From Bacillus andreraoultii (lineage in GTDB: Bacteria; Bacillota; Bacilli; Bacillales; Caldibacillaceae), in the NCBI RefSeq assembly GCF_001244735.1, contig NZ_LN868937.1:534554-598553 (forward strand): a stretch of 64,000 nt of DNA, read 5' to 3'. Made by a program: the position numbers and the translations under genes. Every line of letters starts with the position of its first letter. Positions within the stretch are counted from its first letter, which is position 1. This document shows positions 53,536 through 63,753 of this stretch, piece by piece. The notes beneath the pieces are model-generated. The model did no database searches. It saw only the letters and a list, made by a program, of their open reading frames with translations, and was not told the DNA's origin.

Positions 53536-55545
53536 TCAATCTCGCTCTAATACATCTTGGTATAAAAACTGTTTGTGTTTAAAGGACTCAATTCCACCTT
53601 CAAGTAAATTTATTATTTGATTCAAAATTGATTTTTCAGTAGGATATCCCGTTGTTTCCACCCAACCATTTTTATTATTAGACTCCATAACAATTACCTG
53701 CTCTGCTTTTGAGTTAGTAACAATTGTAGAGTTGTGCGTTGCAATAATAACTTGTCTTTTTGATTTAGCTTTCCTTAAATCGCTAACTAAGTTTTTATAG
53801 ATATATCTATTATCTAAATTATCTTCAGGTTGATCTATGATTAGGGGCGTATAATCATTTGAATAATCACTATAAGAAAGAATAAATGATAACATAGCAA
53901 CTACTTTTTGACCTAAAGAAAGTTCTTTTACACTCTTAAATATTTTTCCAACTGTTTTGTTTGTTTCCATATTATTTATATTAAATTCTAAATCAAATTT
54001 TTCAAAATCCTGTAAGTAGTTTTTTATTAGTTCAACAGCATAAGGAATTCCGTTCTCCAAAACTCTTTTGTGTATAATACTGAGGAATTTGTTAATGTTT
54101 TTTTTCGACAATTCACCTATATCTGATTCGATTTGTTTTTGAGATAGAGAAGTAGTATATTTCTTTACATTTTCTAATTCTAATATCTTATTAAAATTCT
54201 TTTCTCCGAATAACAGAAAAGCATTTATAGGGTCGGTTTTTTCACTTAAAACATTTAGATATTCAATTAAATCTGAAATCTTTATATTGAATTTTTCAAA
54301 GTAATCATCCGGATCGTGCATCTTTACTTTTAAAATCTCATCCCAGCTAAGCATTGAATTCCTGATACTATTTTGATGGTATATGATTCTTAACTTATTT
54401 TCATGGTTAGCGTTAAAGTCGTCAAGTGCATTATGAACAGTTATCTTGCGGTCTTTTAAGATTGCCGGTATTTCATTGTATTTAAGTTTTAAACCTTTAA
54501 AGGTAGTAATTTTTCCAACTTTTCTTCGCTCAGATAATACTTCATTTTTAAAAAACATTTCTCGGATAAAATTAGTAATCTCATCTGAACTAGAAGTCCT
54601 AACAAGCTCATTAACGGAATATCTTTTATAAAAAAAGTTTGATAGAAGTCTTTTCTTTTCTCTTGTTACTTCTTCAATAAATAATTGGTTTTGATCGGTT
54701 GATTTTTTAAAGATTTGAATATATTTATCTAATGTTATCTCTTTAATTTTATTTCTATCAAATATAAATCTCTTATCGTATTTATAATTGTCGAAGTCAT
54801 TGCTAAAATAACCTAAAATTGAAGTGAACTGCTTTTTATCGAATTTTGGCGTATTAAATAAAATATAATAATCCTCACCATTATATGAGCAAATAACACA
54901 AACTCTGCCTTGCTTGCAAATGTTTTCCAAGGTTTTTTCATCGTAGACATTTTGGGAAAGAACAAAATTAATAGTATTTAAAACAGTGCTTTTTCCAGTA
55001 CCCCTACCGCCTATAAAACAATTAAGGGATTCAGAAAAGGATAAACTAAAATCTCCCTTTCCTCCTTTTCCAGAAAGGAATCCCCCTTCCTTAACTACTA
55101 TACCTTTAATAAAAACATTGGGCTTTTCCGGTTCCTCATACTCTGTCGAAATCTCAAAATCTCTAATTGCATTTTTTAGCATTGTAAAATCAATTTTTTG
55201 TCCTTTCACCCAAAGGGGCTTCGTTGCTAAGGTATCTAAACTATGTGAATCCTCGTCTAATACAAAATTATAACTCTTATTGGTATACTTTTTTAAATTT
55301 TCTTTCACAGTAGGAATTTTATCTAAATGAGATACTCCTAGTAATCTATTGTTAATGGAATTAAACAAATGATTTTTATATCCGCCGCTTAGAAAGTCGG
55401 GTTTAAAGATATCTGAACTATTGATATGTGCAATATATCCGATCCCATTAAGTCCATTTATCATTTTCAAAACTTCCAAGCTTGTTTGGTATGTTCCAGA
55501 TATACAATCCATGATATTATTAGGAATCCATTCGTTTAAACGATT
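53536..55545 (-). pseudogene. TrlF-like PHP/AAA protein, C-terminal fragment
   Basis: Holds the ATPase part: Walker [18 protein letters not shown], a long central helical region, and a C-terminal ABC-like Walker [17 protein letters not shown] with an [16 protein letters not shown]-loop. QDEDSHS and [11 protein letters not shown] upstream resemble the end of the PHP phosphoesterase domain. The upstream part is cut by the IS1595 insertion at the target duplication AAACGATT (55538-55545). Related proteins are found in defence islands. A fragment starting at ATG 55512 could in principle be made, but lacks the PHP metal site. Confidence 0.8.
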
Positions 55546-55633
55546 GGCTCTGTTAAAGTTAGTTGTTGATTATTTGATATACAGGAACTTATGTTCTATA
55601 ATAAGATTATCATTATTAAAGTTGGTGATGACG

Positions 55634-56677
55634 ATGAGAGCAACTGTTATTCTTAAAGCCATTCAAAAACTAAATCCAGCAGAAAAACATCGATTACGAG
55701 AATATTTAATTGATGCACTTACAGCATCCTCCTCAACAGGAACCGTTCTTCAAGAAATATCTGAGCGTAAAAACAAGAATGGTTATCGTTGTCCAGATTG
55801 TGAATCGGAGCATATTGTTCGGTTTGGAAAATATTCAACTATCGTTGAAGGAGAAGAAGTTAAAAAGCAACGTTATCGATGCAAAGCGTGTAAAAAGACA
55901 TTTACCGACCTTACACATACAGCTTTATATCGAACTCGTCGTCTTAACCAATGGATGAAGTTTATCGAGTGTATGATAGAAGGATATTCATTACGTAAGT
56001 CTGCTGAATTGATTGGCAATGTTACTCACGTCACATTATTTTATTGGAGACACAAGCTCTTATCTTCGTTAAAACAATTGGAAATATCAAACTTTGAAGG
56101 TATCGTTGAAATGGACGAGACCTATTTCTTGTACTCAGAAAAAGGACAGAGAAAAATTAAAGATAGAAAGCCCCGCAAGCGTGGTGGTTCTGCAAAGAAA
56201 CGTGGTATAAGCAATGAACAAGTATGTGTTCTAGTTGCAAGGGACCGTGACAAAATGACTTTTTCACAGGTATTAGGAATGGGTAGATTAACAAAAGAAC
56301 AATTGGACAAAGCTATCGGTCATAAACTTTCAAGTGAAAATATATTATGTACCGATTCTTGGCGTGCCTTTAAAACATACGCTGCTGAAAAAGGAATGGT
56401 TATTTATCAATTCAAGTCTGATGGTAAGGTTCGTACAAAGGGGTTATACCATATTCAGAACGTCAATAATTACCATCGAAGGCTTAAAGGATGGATACAA
56501 CGATTTAACGGTGTTGCTACTAAGTACCTAAACAATTACCTTGTCTGGTTTCAGGTATTAGAAAGCATTCAACATCAAAGAAATGAAGTCACGATGAATG
56601 ACTTGATTATTAGAGGGAACTTAACACAAAATTCGGAAACCTTTGATACAATTAGGTTAAATAAAATTGTGATATAA
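55634..56677 (+). CDS. IS1595-family transposase
   Basis: 347 residues. N-terminal zinc ribbon YRCPDCESEHIVRFG and RYRCKACKKTFTDLTHT (four Cys), a helix-turn-helix (YSLRKSAELIGNVTHVTLFYWRHKL), and the ISXO2-like DDE domain: Asp/Glu in IVEMDETYFLYSEKG, Asp in ENILCTDSWRAFKTYA, and the terminal NYHRRLKGWIQRFNGVATKYLNNYLVWF block. ATG 55634 is preferred over 55628 on ribosome-site spacing (TTGGTG). Intact. Confidence 0.9.
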   Translation: MRATVILKAIQKLNPAEKHRLREYLIDALTASSSTGTVLQEISERKNKNGYRCPDCESEHIVRFGKYSTIVEGEEVKKQRYRCKACKKTFTDLTHTALYRTRRLNQWMKFIECMIEGYSLRKSAELIGNVTHVTLFYWRHKLLSSLKQLEISNFEGIVEMDETYFLYSEKGQRKIKDRKPRKRGGSAKKRGISNEQVCVLVARDRDKMTFSQVLGMGRLTKEQLDKAIGHKLSSENILCTDSWRAFKTYAAEKGMVIYQFKSDGKVRTKGLYHIQNVNNYHRRLKGWIQRFNGVATKYLNNYLVWFQVLESIQHQRNEVTMNDLIIRGNLTQNSETFDTIRLNKIVI

Positions 56678-56748
56678 CATTGTTTCTTATCCAACGTATC
56701 GGGCAGATTAGTGGGAAGAGCTATTACGGTATAAAAGGGGGACAAAAA

Positions 56749-57300
56749 ATGGAAACAAAAAAACTGCCAAAAGTAATACTAAGAGAATTAACTCTTGATG
56801 ATGTCGAAGACCGATATCAATGGTGTTTAGATAAAGAAGTAACAAAACATTTAAATATGCCAGATAAATATCCACCATTTAGCAGAGAAGAAACTCTAAA
56901 TTGGATTAAGATGTGCATTGAAAAAACAAATGGATATGAACAAAAAGCGATAGTAACTGAACAGGGTAAACATATAGGTTGGATTGACCTGAAAAACATC
57001 GATAAATTAAACAAACACGCCGAATTAGGCATAGCAATAGGTGATAAAAACTATTGGGGAAAAGGGTATGGATTATCTGCGATGCAAGAAATGCTTTTGT
57101 GGGGGTTTAATGAATTAGAACTTAACAAGATTTGGCTTAGAGTTGAGGTTGATAATGAAAGAGCCATAAAATCTTATAAACGAATGGGTTATGTCGAAGA
57201 AGGTATTTTGAGACAAGACCGATTAAGAAATAAAAAATTTGTTGACCGTTTAAGATTGAGTATTCTTAAAGATGAGTTCTTCAGCAAAAGAAAGTTTTAG
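56749..57300 (+). CDS. GNAT N-acetyltransferase, IS passenger
   Basis: 183 residues of the RimJ/RimL-type GNAT fold. Acetyl-CoA loop NYWGKGYGLSAMQEML with the Q/R-x-x-G-x-G/A pattern, NKIWLRVEVDNERAIKSYKRMGYVEEGILR at the C-terminal half. ATG 56749 after AAGGGGG; the frame upstream of it is not typical coding. Lies inside the IS1595 inverted repeats and downstream of the transposase. The substrate is unknown; relatives acetylate ribosomal proteins or aminoglycoside-like amines. Confidence 0.85.
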   Translation: METKKLPKVILRELTLDDVEDRYQWCLDKEVTKHLNMPDKYPPFSREETLNWIKMCIEKTNGYEQKAIVTEQGKHIGWIDLKNIDKLNKHAELGIAIGDKNYWGKGYGLSAMQEMLLWGFNELELNKIWLRVEVDNERAIKSYKRMGYVEEGILRQDRLRNKKFVDRLRLSILKDEFFSKRKF

Positions 57301-57389
57301 TTGAATAAGACTATATTACAAGATAGAACTTCCAGATAATTGGAAGTTCTTATTTTTTCTTTATATCAACATTAAACTTTAACAGAGCC

Positions 57390-57925
57390 AAACGATTAAT
57401 TATTTCAGGCTTATTTTCAAATATACCAACAACATGACATTTATCAGCACAAGATATTTCAATACCTAATAAAATATTTGTATATGTTCTTTTAGGAAAA
57501 GTTTTATGGAAAATATTTACAGCTTCAGCAAGCTTTTGGTAACCGGATATTGTATTATGATCAGTAATGACAGCTAATTTAATATTTTGATCAGACAACT
57601 TTTTAGCTATTAGTAAGTACGCAAAATATTCTTTTATTGTTTCAAAATGTTTATTTTGGGTTGTAATATCTAATGCTTCTTCGTAGGATAAGCTATTTTC
57701 AGGAAATAGTTGTTCTTTTATAGCCAATAAATACATTTCTTCATCTGACATTTTACTGTAATAATCAGTATTTGCACTTTCTAATAGTCTATAATCATGT
57801 GAGGCTGGTGTATGAATATGGAATACCGTTTTATGATAATCTGCATATTTTTTTCTTTTTGAGCTAATTGCTGAATCTATGTTATTAATGAAACTATCCT
57901 TTAGAAGTGTTCTGTTGTAACTTAT
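57390..57925 (-). pseudogene. TrlF-like PHP/AAA protein, N-terminal fragment
   Basis: Minus-strand frame with PHP metal motifs VFHIHTPASHDY, LAVITDHNTISGYQKL, LLGIEISCADKCHVVGIF. It joins the C-terminal fragment exactly across the IS1595 target duplication. At the 5' end an excellent AGGAGGT (57933-57939) is followed at eight bases by ATA instead of ATG; a stop lies two codons upstream. So either ATA is the start or the start codon was lost. Combined with the insertion, the gene is most likely dead. Confidence 0.8.
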
Positions 57926-58675
57926 TTTTAGTACCTCCTAGACAATAAAGATATTCTTCGACAAAACTCTATGTTATTACTTAATTTTCTCATTTTTTAT
58001 TCTAATTTTCTACTAATAATGTAAATCAGGAAAATACAGTTGTTATTATGATTATAGGATTATTTTTATGGAAGCCCTATGCAGACACCAAAATTTTTCA
58101 TTCAAATGAAAAACGAGGAATGTAATGAGGATAATTCAATTAAAGGAATTGATTGAAGTTTTAGTGTATCTGGTAATTAATTCATGTATGTTCATTAGTA
58201 ATAAATAATAATTAACTAAGAGAGAGTCATTTTGCCGGAATTGTTAAGATCGAAGGCATGAAAGAATACTTGGTCGAGGTAAGAATATAGCTTTGATACA
58301 TCCTTGTTAGATCATCAAAAGAAATCATCATTCGTGGTCGAGATTCAAGTAATTTTAGATATGAAAATATAATAAGTTATGATAAAGCTAAGCAGTTAGT
58401 GGAAGAGGGGGAGCAAGCACACCGAGTAACTGTCTGTGCTTGTATCAAGTGTAATCAGAATAAAGCTGATATTGGGTATGAGGAATATATAGAGAATGTG
58501 GAATTGGCTGAACGGAGTTAAACGGATTAATTATTTTTTTACGAATGTGTTAGAACGTTGTATAAATAACCTTCAGCTTGTTTTCAAATAAGAAAGCCCA
58601 GATTGAAAATGAGTAACAGTCGCTTTAAGAAATAACGTAATATAAGTGCAAAGTAGGAAGGGATGAAGTTATTTT
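57926..58675. other. accessory intergenic with a decayed small gene
   Basis: Mostly AT-rich. Between about 58258 and 58521 there is a broken frame: MKEYLVEVRI then a stop, and in another frame IIIRGRDSSNFRYENII, DKAKQLVEEGEQAHRV, ACIKCNQNKADIGYEEY to a TAA. It looks like one small gene with a frameshift. Nothing else seen. Confidence 0.4.
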
Positions 58676-59113
58676 ATGACAGAGCATAAGAGGAAGTTCG
58701 AATGGGTCGATAAGTGGGCGAAGATGACAGGTGAACGTGCAAGGATTGATGCTAAAGCCAACAAGACTGCTATTGTTTATAGGACGGAAAAGGGATGGGT
58801 TAGAGAACATTACGATGGTACAATTGAGACAATAAATTCCGAAGAAAATGGTGGTGGGAAAATGCGGGAGAAGGAGCGAATTAATAGAATTATGTCACTC
58901 TTACAAAGGATTTGGGAGCAGCAACCTGATATAAGATTTAACCAATTGATTTCTAATCTGCAGCATATGTATTCCTCACAAAACGAAGGGTATGGTCAAA
59001 GAATAATGAAAGAGAAAGGACCATTAGGTGATGAAGTAGAATCTTCTTATTTGGACTTATTCTACTTAGAGGATGACAAGTGGGAAGAATTCCTGCAAAG
59101 GATAGTTGATTAG
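58676..59113 (+). CDS. hypothetical protein, DUF1040-like C-terminus
   Basis: 145 residues. N-terminal half basic, with Trp/Lys (FEWVDKWAKMTGERARID, VYRTEKGWVREHYDG). The C-terminal half INRIMSLLQRIWEQQPDIRFNQLISNL and LDLFYLEDDKWEEFLQRI resembles the DUF1040 family of small Bacillus proteins. Start after TAGGAAGGG. No functional assignment; typical content of mobile or accessory regions. Confidence 0.5.
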   Translation: MTEHKRKFEWVDKWAKMTGERARIDAKANKTAIVYRTEKGWVREHYDGTIETINSEENGGGKMREKERINRIMSLLQRIWEQQPDIRFNQLISNLQHMYSSQNEGYGQRIMKEKGPLGDEVESSYLDLFYLEDDKWEEFLQRIVD

Positions 59114-59975
59114 GAAAAGACGATTAATAATCTTTTACCCCAAAAATATGATTCGTTTGTATCAGATAATTAAGCGGAACTTGGAGTTGCCAGATAATAA
59201 TAGTCCTTTTGGATGGATTGCAACAAGATCTTGACAATCCTAATTTGATGCGGTTATCGAAGGACAGGGTTATGAAGTTGTTCATAGGGATAATTGGGTA
59301 TGTTTAAAATATCCAGTTATGTTGATTAATCTACGATTCATTTTTCATAGTATAATTAAATTATAATTATTGCATTGGAAAATCTGTAACATGATAAGTA
59401 CTTTTGTTGAAAGGCTTGATTTGTAAAAGGTTACTTTTTTCATAGGAGCCAATTATTTTCACAATCTTTTCTTCTCAAAGTGATTCAAACACTTTGCTCA
59501 AAATTCACGAGCAATATATGGTTACTATCATTGGTATGTATTAATCGTCCCTTTTATTGATCACCGGTATAAAACAATATTGAGCATTTAGTAAAAAATT
59601 ATTAATATATGAAGTCAAAAGATCTGGTAACTAATATTCGAAACCCTAATAAAATAACAATTAAAAATTGGTTAAAAAGTTCAATCGTAACCAATTATAG
59701 ATACTGGCATTCGTTACGATTGTAAGTAAAAAATTATAACTTAATTTCTATTTAGCTATAATTTTTGGGTGGCAATTAATAGCAGTTTAAGGATTAGTAG
59801 ACGAATTGGTTAAGAAAGTCTTGTAAAGAGTAAATTTATGGGGATTTTTCAACATTTTTATATTAATAATTAAAGATACAAACAAGGTGAAATCGTGTCT
59901 CTAGTTTTTAAAATTTAAGAATTAAAAAAGGGATTACTATTTTTGAAAAAAGAGCGAGGATTTTCAATTTGCTCA
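59114..59975. other. AT-rich accessory DNA, decayed coding remnants only
   Basis: Around 59232-59356 one frame reads FDAVIEGQGYEVVHRDNWV, a protein-like stretch without start. The rest shows no gene, repeat or RNA that I can support. Confidence 0.4.
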
Positions 59976-60173
59976 TCACTTCCGATTCCATTCCTTTCCA
60001 CAGTCTGGACATTGCCACTTCACAGTTCGATCTTCTTCAATACTATATATAGCAATCTTTCAAGAACCGTGAGTGGCGCCGTAATGTGGTTGCAACTCTT
60101 CCGGAATACGTTCGCCTTGCAAGCTAACAAGACAAAATGGGCAATATTCTTTGTTATCATTTAGTCTCTTCAT
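59976..60173 (-). pseudogene. small zinc-ribbon protein with in-frame stop
   Basis: Minus-strand frame MKRLNDNKEYCPFCLVSLQG ... EELQPHYGATHGS, then TGA (60060-60062), then KIAIYSIEEDRTVKWQCPDCGKEWNRK to the normal stop. Two CxxC pairs on either side of the stop belong together. A single CGA-to-TGA type change would explain it. Confidence 0.55.
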
Positions 60174-60221
60174 TTTTATCACCCAAGCTATTATAATTTC
60201 CAAAGATGAATTGGAGGAAAA

Positions 60222-60695
60222 TTACCCCACGATATCCGACATAATACAGCCGCTTAGCGGGTTTGATAAATCGGTGTGTCTGAACAACCAATTGATAAGT
60301 TTTGGTTCAACACTAAATTCTTCAACAAAAACTTTTCCTTCAATAAACAGGATAGCAAATTCAACTGATAGCAGTATATTAGGATTATATTCCTTTAATG
60401 TCATTCCTGTAATCCAAAATTGATATTTATCTATGTCGGTCCCAGATCTTTCAAAGTAATAAGAAATCCTATCGTTAATTGTTATGTTGACAAGCTTGTT
60501 GTAAAAATCCTCAATATTATTTTCAAAGACCAAGTTTTTTAAAACTCCTTCTACTGAAGTATCCTCGAATTTTATGGAGTATTGTTCGGTATCAAGTCTT
60601 TCATTCAGGTGATCCTTCCAATCAGCTTCACTGAGTACTTGATTTGATTTAGTAGTAAACTTTTTTACAACACCAATTGCATAGTATGTTCCCAT
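60222..60695 (-). CDS. hypothetical protein, downstream partner of RNase H-like gene
   Basis: 157 residues, not recognised. Starts MGTYYAIGVVKKF with GTGAGGGATATTA upstream. Mixed alpha/beta composition; central FYNKLVNITINDRISYYFE and a C-terminal LFRHTDLSNPLSGCI. It follows the RNase H-like gene by only about 9 bp, so the two form one unit. Possibly an effector or inhibitor pair, but no motif supports a mechanism. Confidence 0.5.
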   Translation of the reverse strand: MGTYYAIGVVKKFTTKSNQVLSEADWKDHLNERLDTEQYSIKFEDTSVEGVLKNLVFENNIEDFYNKLVNITINDRISYYFERSGTDIDKYQFWITGMTLKEYNPNILLSVEFAILFIEGKVFVEEFSVEPKLINWLFRHTDLSNPLSGCIMSDIVG

Positions 60696-60704
60696 TAATA
60701 TCCC

Positions 60705-61277
60705 TCACTTTTCTTTTAATACTTTTCTTGCAGCATTATGAGCGCTTTTTGCGAAGGGGTTATAAGCTTTTATATCATATGACAGGTATTCTATTGATAT
60801 ATTTAGATTCGGATTTTCCATCTGCTTCTGTTCAAATAGTAGTATTAATGACGTTTGTAGTTTCATTAAAGAAGAAACTTTTCTAAAGGTTACAATACGG
60901 TTTAAAATCCTGTTAATATCTTTAACATCTGAATAAATGACTATCTTTTTAGTAAATCTGTTCATATGTTTATCAAAGTGATTTAGACCAAACATAACAG
61001 CTTGTAATTCTCCGTATGTATTTTTCCCCTTACAATCATTTGGCGGATAAATAATACTACTTTTGACTGTTACAGATCCGCCCTGTAAATAAGAACAGGC
61101 TGCAGACATCATGTTTTTTTCTAATTGCATGGAGCAGTCACAATAAATAAACATGGTATCGAGGCTATAATATTGATCATATATCATCTCCTTTACTTTT
61201 GGGGGAATGTTTTTCTCATAATCCCCCCAAAAGTTTGGTTTTTTACCAACGGATTTTACCGTTCCCTTTACTTTCAT
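60705..61277 (-). CDS. RNase H-like fold protein
   Basis: 190 residues from ATG 61277 (a longer start at 61343 has an equally weak ribosome site). RNase H-type acidic pattern: FIYCDCSMQ (first Asp), NTYGELQAVMFGLNHF (Glu), KIVIYSDVKDINRIL (second Asp), and a terminal AKSAHNAARK helix in which the usual fourth Asp position is His. Such a change is seen in some RNase H families. It probably acts on RNA/DNA hybrids or structured RNA. First gene of a two-gene unit. Confidence 0.6.
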   Translation of the reverse strand: MKVKGTVKSVGKKPNFWGDYEKNIPPKVKEMIYDQYYSLDTMFIYCDCSMQLEKNMMSAACSYLQGGSVTVKSSIIYPPNDCKGKNTYGELQAVMFGLNHFDKHMNRFTKKIVIYSDVKDINRILNRIVTFRKVSSLMKLQTSLILLFEQKQMENPNLNISIEYLSYDIKAYNPFAKSAHNAARKVLKEK

Positions 61278-61343
61278 ATTCTTGCACCGCTTTACATTAA
61301 TTTTTAAAACTATTATAGGGATTATTTTGTATTTCCTATACAT

Positions 61344-61806
61344 AAATTCCGCAACAGGTCAGTTCGTGGTCATGTACGGTTAGTTTAGAGACATAAAAAA
61401 TCATAAGTGAAATTAAATATTTATATCTGATTTAGTCAATGTTTTTTCTAAACGTAAAAGTTTGGCAAATTGGGGCTACTCGCTATATCTACATGATTAA
61501 TCATAGCGGAGCGTAGAAACTTCAATTTTTTTCTGGCAGAGAGGCCTGTAATTTTAATTTGGTTTGAGGTAAAGTGAAAAAAGAGCAGAGAATCGATAAG
61601 AACAGGTTAGAATATGGTAACCTCTAAGATAGAATAATAGTGTAAGAAATATTTTTATTTACTTTTATTTTAACAAACAACATAATAGAAGACCTTTTGG
61701 GTCCGTGTAATAGGTAAAAATCATCGGTAAGATGTGTGACGATGACAATCGTAGACATTCTTAGCGATGTTTTTTTATATTTAAATTCAAAGCTGGAGGT
61801 AAAAAC
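61344..61806. other. intergenic, nothing recognised
   Basis: AT-rich; no gene, repeat or RNA signal beyond an ordinary leader (GGAGGT at its right end) for the next gene. Confidence 0.5.
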
Positions 61807-62055
61807 ATGAGTGAAATGAAAGAATATGTTGTAGTAATAAGTCGAGAGGAAAAAGATGAAAAAGTCACATCGATCCATGCAATGTCACTTGATGAAGCGA
61901 GTGCAATCTTTAAAGTTCGGCATAAAGCTGAGGAGGATGCGTTGGAAGTGGGAGAGGCATTGTATATCTTTCAAGCAGAAGAACAACTAACATTTGATAA
62001 AAATCAGCGAATAGTATTTCCAAAGGGTGATATGTGTATTATTCAAAAGTTGTAA
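61807..62055 (+). CDS. small hypothetical protein
   Basis: 82 residues after CTGGAGGT. Begins MSEMKEYVVVISREEKDEKV; compact alpha/beta with many acidic residues. Not recognised. It ends before a strong bidirectional terminator. Found beside a replication-relaxation gene, suggesting plasmid or integrative-element origin. Confidence 0.55.
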   Translation: MSEMKEYVVVISREEKDEKVTSIHAMSLDEASAIFKVRHKAEEDALEVGEALYIFQAEEQLTFDKNQRIVFPKGDMCIIQKL

Positions 62056-62076
62056 GACAAGAGAATAAAAGAAATG

Positions 62077-62117
62077 AAAAAATGACTTCTACTGGATTCA
62101 GACAGAAGTCATTTTTT
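62077..62117. terminator. bidirectional terminator
   Basis: AAAAAATGACTTCT and AGAAGTCATTTTTT pair perfectly around ACTGGATTCAGAC. Confidence 0.85.
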
Positions 62118-62166
62118 ATTTCTATTTAGGGTAAATCAAAAATGAACACTAGTATAACCTGATGTT

Positions 62167-63384
62167 CTATATTTGTAAAATAGTAAGGTATTTATGCAGT
62201 ATTTCAGAATAAAGTTGTTGTTCGTTTGACCATCTTTCCTTTGGAAATATAGAAGGTAAATAAGGGTTCTCATGTTTCGAAAGGATAATTTGCTCCAGTC
62301 CTGAACGTGTAAGCCCGTTTTTGCGTAATGCAGGATCTATATTACTCATATTTTTCATAAATAAGATGAAATTGCCAAATACAGTAGAATCATATTCACC
62401 ACTCAATGATAAAAATACTAACTGATATTTTTGATTTTTGATTGCGACTGCAAATGGCACTATTGATTTAATTTCATAAAAGTTAATGGATGAATACCCC
62501 TGATTTGACAGAAAATCCCGTACCCTGTCTAATGCAAGTTTTTTATATTTGGGACGGTTAATTTCAAAGTTGATGGTTCCCTCCAATTTATTTATTGGTG
62601 ATAAAATTAAGTTCACTTTAGTGGCCATTTCTCCCATTGCGTTCAGATAAGCAACTAAAATAGTTGTCCATCTTCTTTTTAATCCGTAAAGTTGCCGTTT
62701 TTTGTCTGTGATGAAAAATATACTTGATGGAAGTTTGCTAGTCTCTAGTTGTGATAAATAATGTCGATAGTTAATAAATTTTTCGTATAATTGTTGGTAT
62801 CCCTCTGTTCCTTTATCTATTTCTATAAAGAAATTTCGATCTCCTATAAGTAATTCGGCATCAGGACGCAATTTTCCTACCCTATTTTTGTAGATATATT
62901 CCCCTGTGGCATACATAGAAAGACGATAGTCAATTAGTTCGTCCGTGTTAAGAAAATCTATTTTAATTAATGATTCAATTAATAACAGATGATGTGCAAT
63001 TTGCTCTAAAGGGGGTTTATAAATACTATACTCTAAATCTGCGTGTGTATGGTATCCATCTATTTCATCTGCAAATGTGTATCCATCTCCTTTTTGTCCG
63101 ATCTCAATATTTAATAAATCCTTTGTCAATTTAAATCCATTCGGTGTTAAATAATAAACTGATCCCAAGCCAACGTAGTCTTCTAACTTTTTTGAGGTAA
63201 TGATTTTTTGTTCTTTAAGTCTCTTTAAATAATTATGAATCATTGATTTTTGTGAATTTCGAGGTTCCAAACTTTTATGCACTTTCTGTGTTAGTTGTAA
63301 TGCTGTCATACCACGGTAGCGAAATAACGTTGATAAGATGTCTTTATCACGTACTGATAATTTATAACTTGAGATTGTATTCAT
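62167..63384 (-). CDS. replication-relaxation family protein
   Basis: 405 residues. N-terminal winged helix (LSVRDKDILSTLFRYRGMTALQL, about 10-75), then a nuclease-like core with PDAELLIGDRNFFIEIDKGTEG near 170-195, as in the replication-relaxation (Mob-associated) family. Start behind AAAGGAGG. These proteins accompany plasmids and integrative elements in Firmicutes and are thought to take part in replication or relaxation of circular DNA. The neighbouring palindrome and repeats fit that setting. Confidence 0.7.
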   Translation of the reverse strand: MNTISSYKLSVRDKDILSTLFRYRGMTALQLTQKVHKSLEPRNSQKSMIHNYLKRLKEQKIITSKKLEDYVGLGSVYYLTPNGFKLTKDLLNIEIGQKGDGYTFADEIDGYHTHADLEYSIYKPPLEQIAHHLLLIESLIKIDFLNTDELIDYRLSMYATGEYIYKNRVGKLRPDAELLIGDRNFFIEIDKGTEGYQQLYEKFINYRHYLSQLETSKLPSSIFFITDKKRQLYGLKRRWTTILVAYLNAMGEMATKVNLILSPINKLEGTINFEINRPKYKKLALDRVRDFLSNQGYSSINFYEIKSIVPFAVAIKNQKYQLVFLSLSGEYDSTVFGNFILFMKNMSNIDPALRKNGLTRSGLEQIILSKHENPYLPSIFPKERWSNEQQLYSEILHKYLTILQI

Positions 63385-63551
63385 TTTGTAAAATTCCTCC
63401 TTTTCATTATTAACAAACTGGACGAAAAAGAACTAAGTGTAAGTTGTAGCCAACAAATCTTCCATTCTCCTCCGTTAAAGCATCCCCTGTCTAACAAGGG
63501 TTTGGAGGGAGAAAATCCCAGTGAATGAGTTTGTGAATACAAGTGAACCAT

Positions 63552-63586
63552 TCACTAGATTATTGATTCAGTGAATCATCTAGTGA
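63552..63586. repeat. 35-bp nested palindrome, possible origin or nick site
   Basis: Outer arms TCACTAGA (63552-63559) and TCTAGTGA (63579-63586); inner arms TGATTCA (63564-63570) and TGAATCA (63572-63578) around one G. Several GTGAA repeats lie just to the left (63520-63550). It lies upstream of the replication-relaxation gene. Confidence 0.55.
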
Positions 63587-63753
63587 CTGAGATATGACCT
63601 ACAAATAAAAAGCACTTCTTTTCTAGAAGAGCATCTTACAATAAATAATTCCTTTGCTGAAAACATCTTACCTTCTAGGAAGATAAATTCGAATAGGCAC
63701 TAGAAATTTAATGGGTAATTTAAATGTTTGGAAATTCATAAATATCATTGGTA

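Larger units (their letters stand above)
55546..57389 (+). mobile_element. IS1595-family element with passenger gene (1844 bp)
   Basis: Terminal inverted repeats start GGCTCTGTTAAAGTT on the left and end AACTTTAACAGAGCC-type on the right (about 20 of the first 24 positions matching), flanked by perfect 8-bp duplications AAACGATT (55538-55545 and 57390-57397), the size expected for IS1595. Carries a transposase and an acetyltransferase gene in the same direction. Removing the element and one duplication restores the trlF-like frame ([10 protein letters not shown]). Confidence 0.92.

Noticed and set aside
60060..60062. In-frame TGA as selenocysteine
   Set aside because: No SECIS-like hairpin is visible, and the position is not a catalytic cysteine equivalent; a nonsense mutation is simpler.
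59943..60423. Plus-strand frames of 73 and 90 residues
   Set aside because: They are antisense to the zinc-ribbon pseudogene and to the 157-residue minus-strand gene, which have better starts and motifs.
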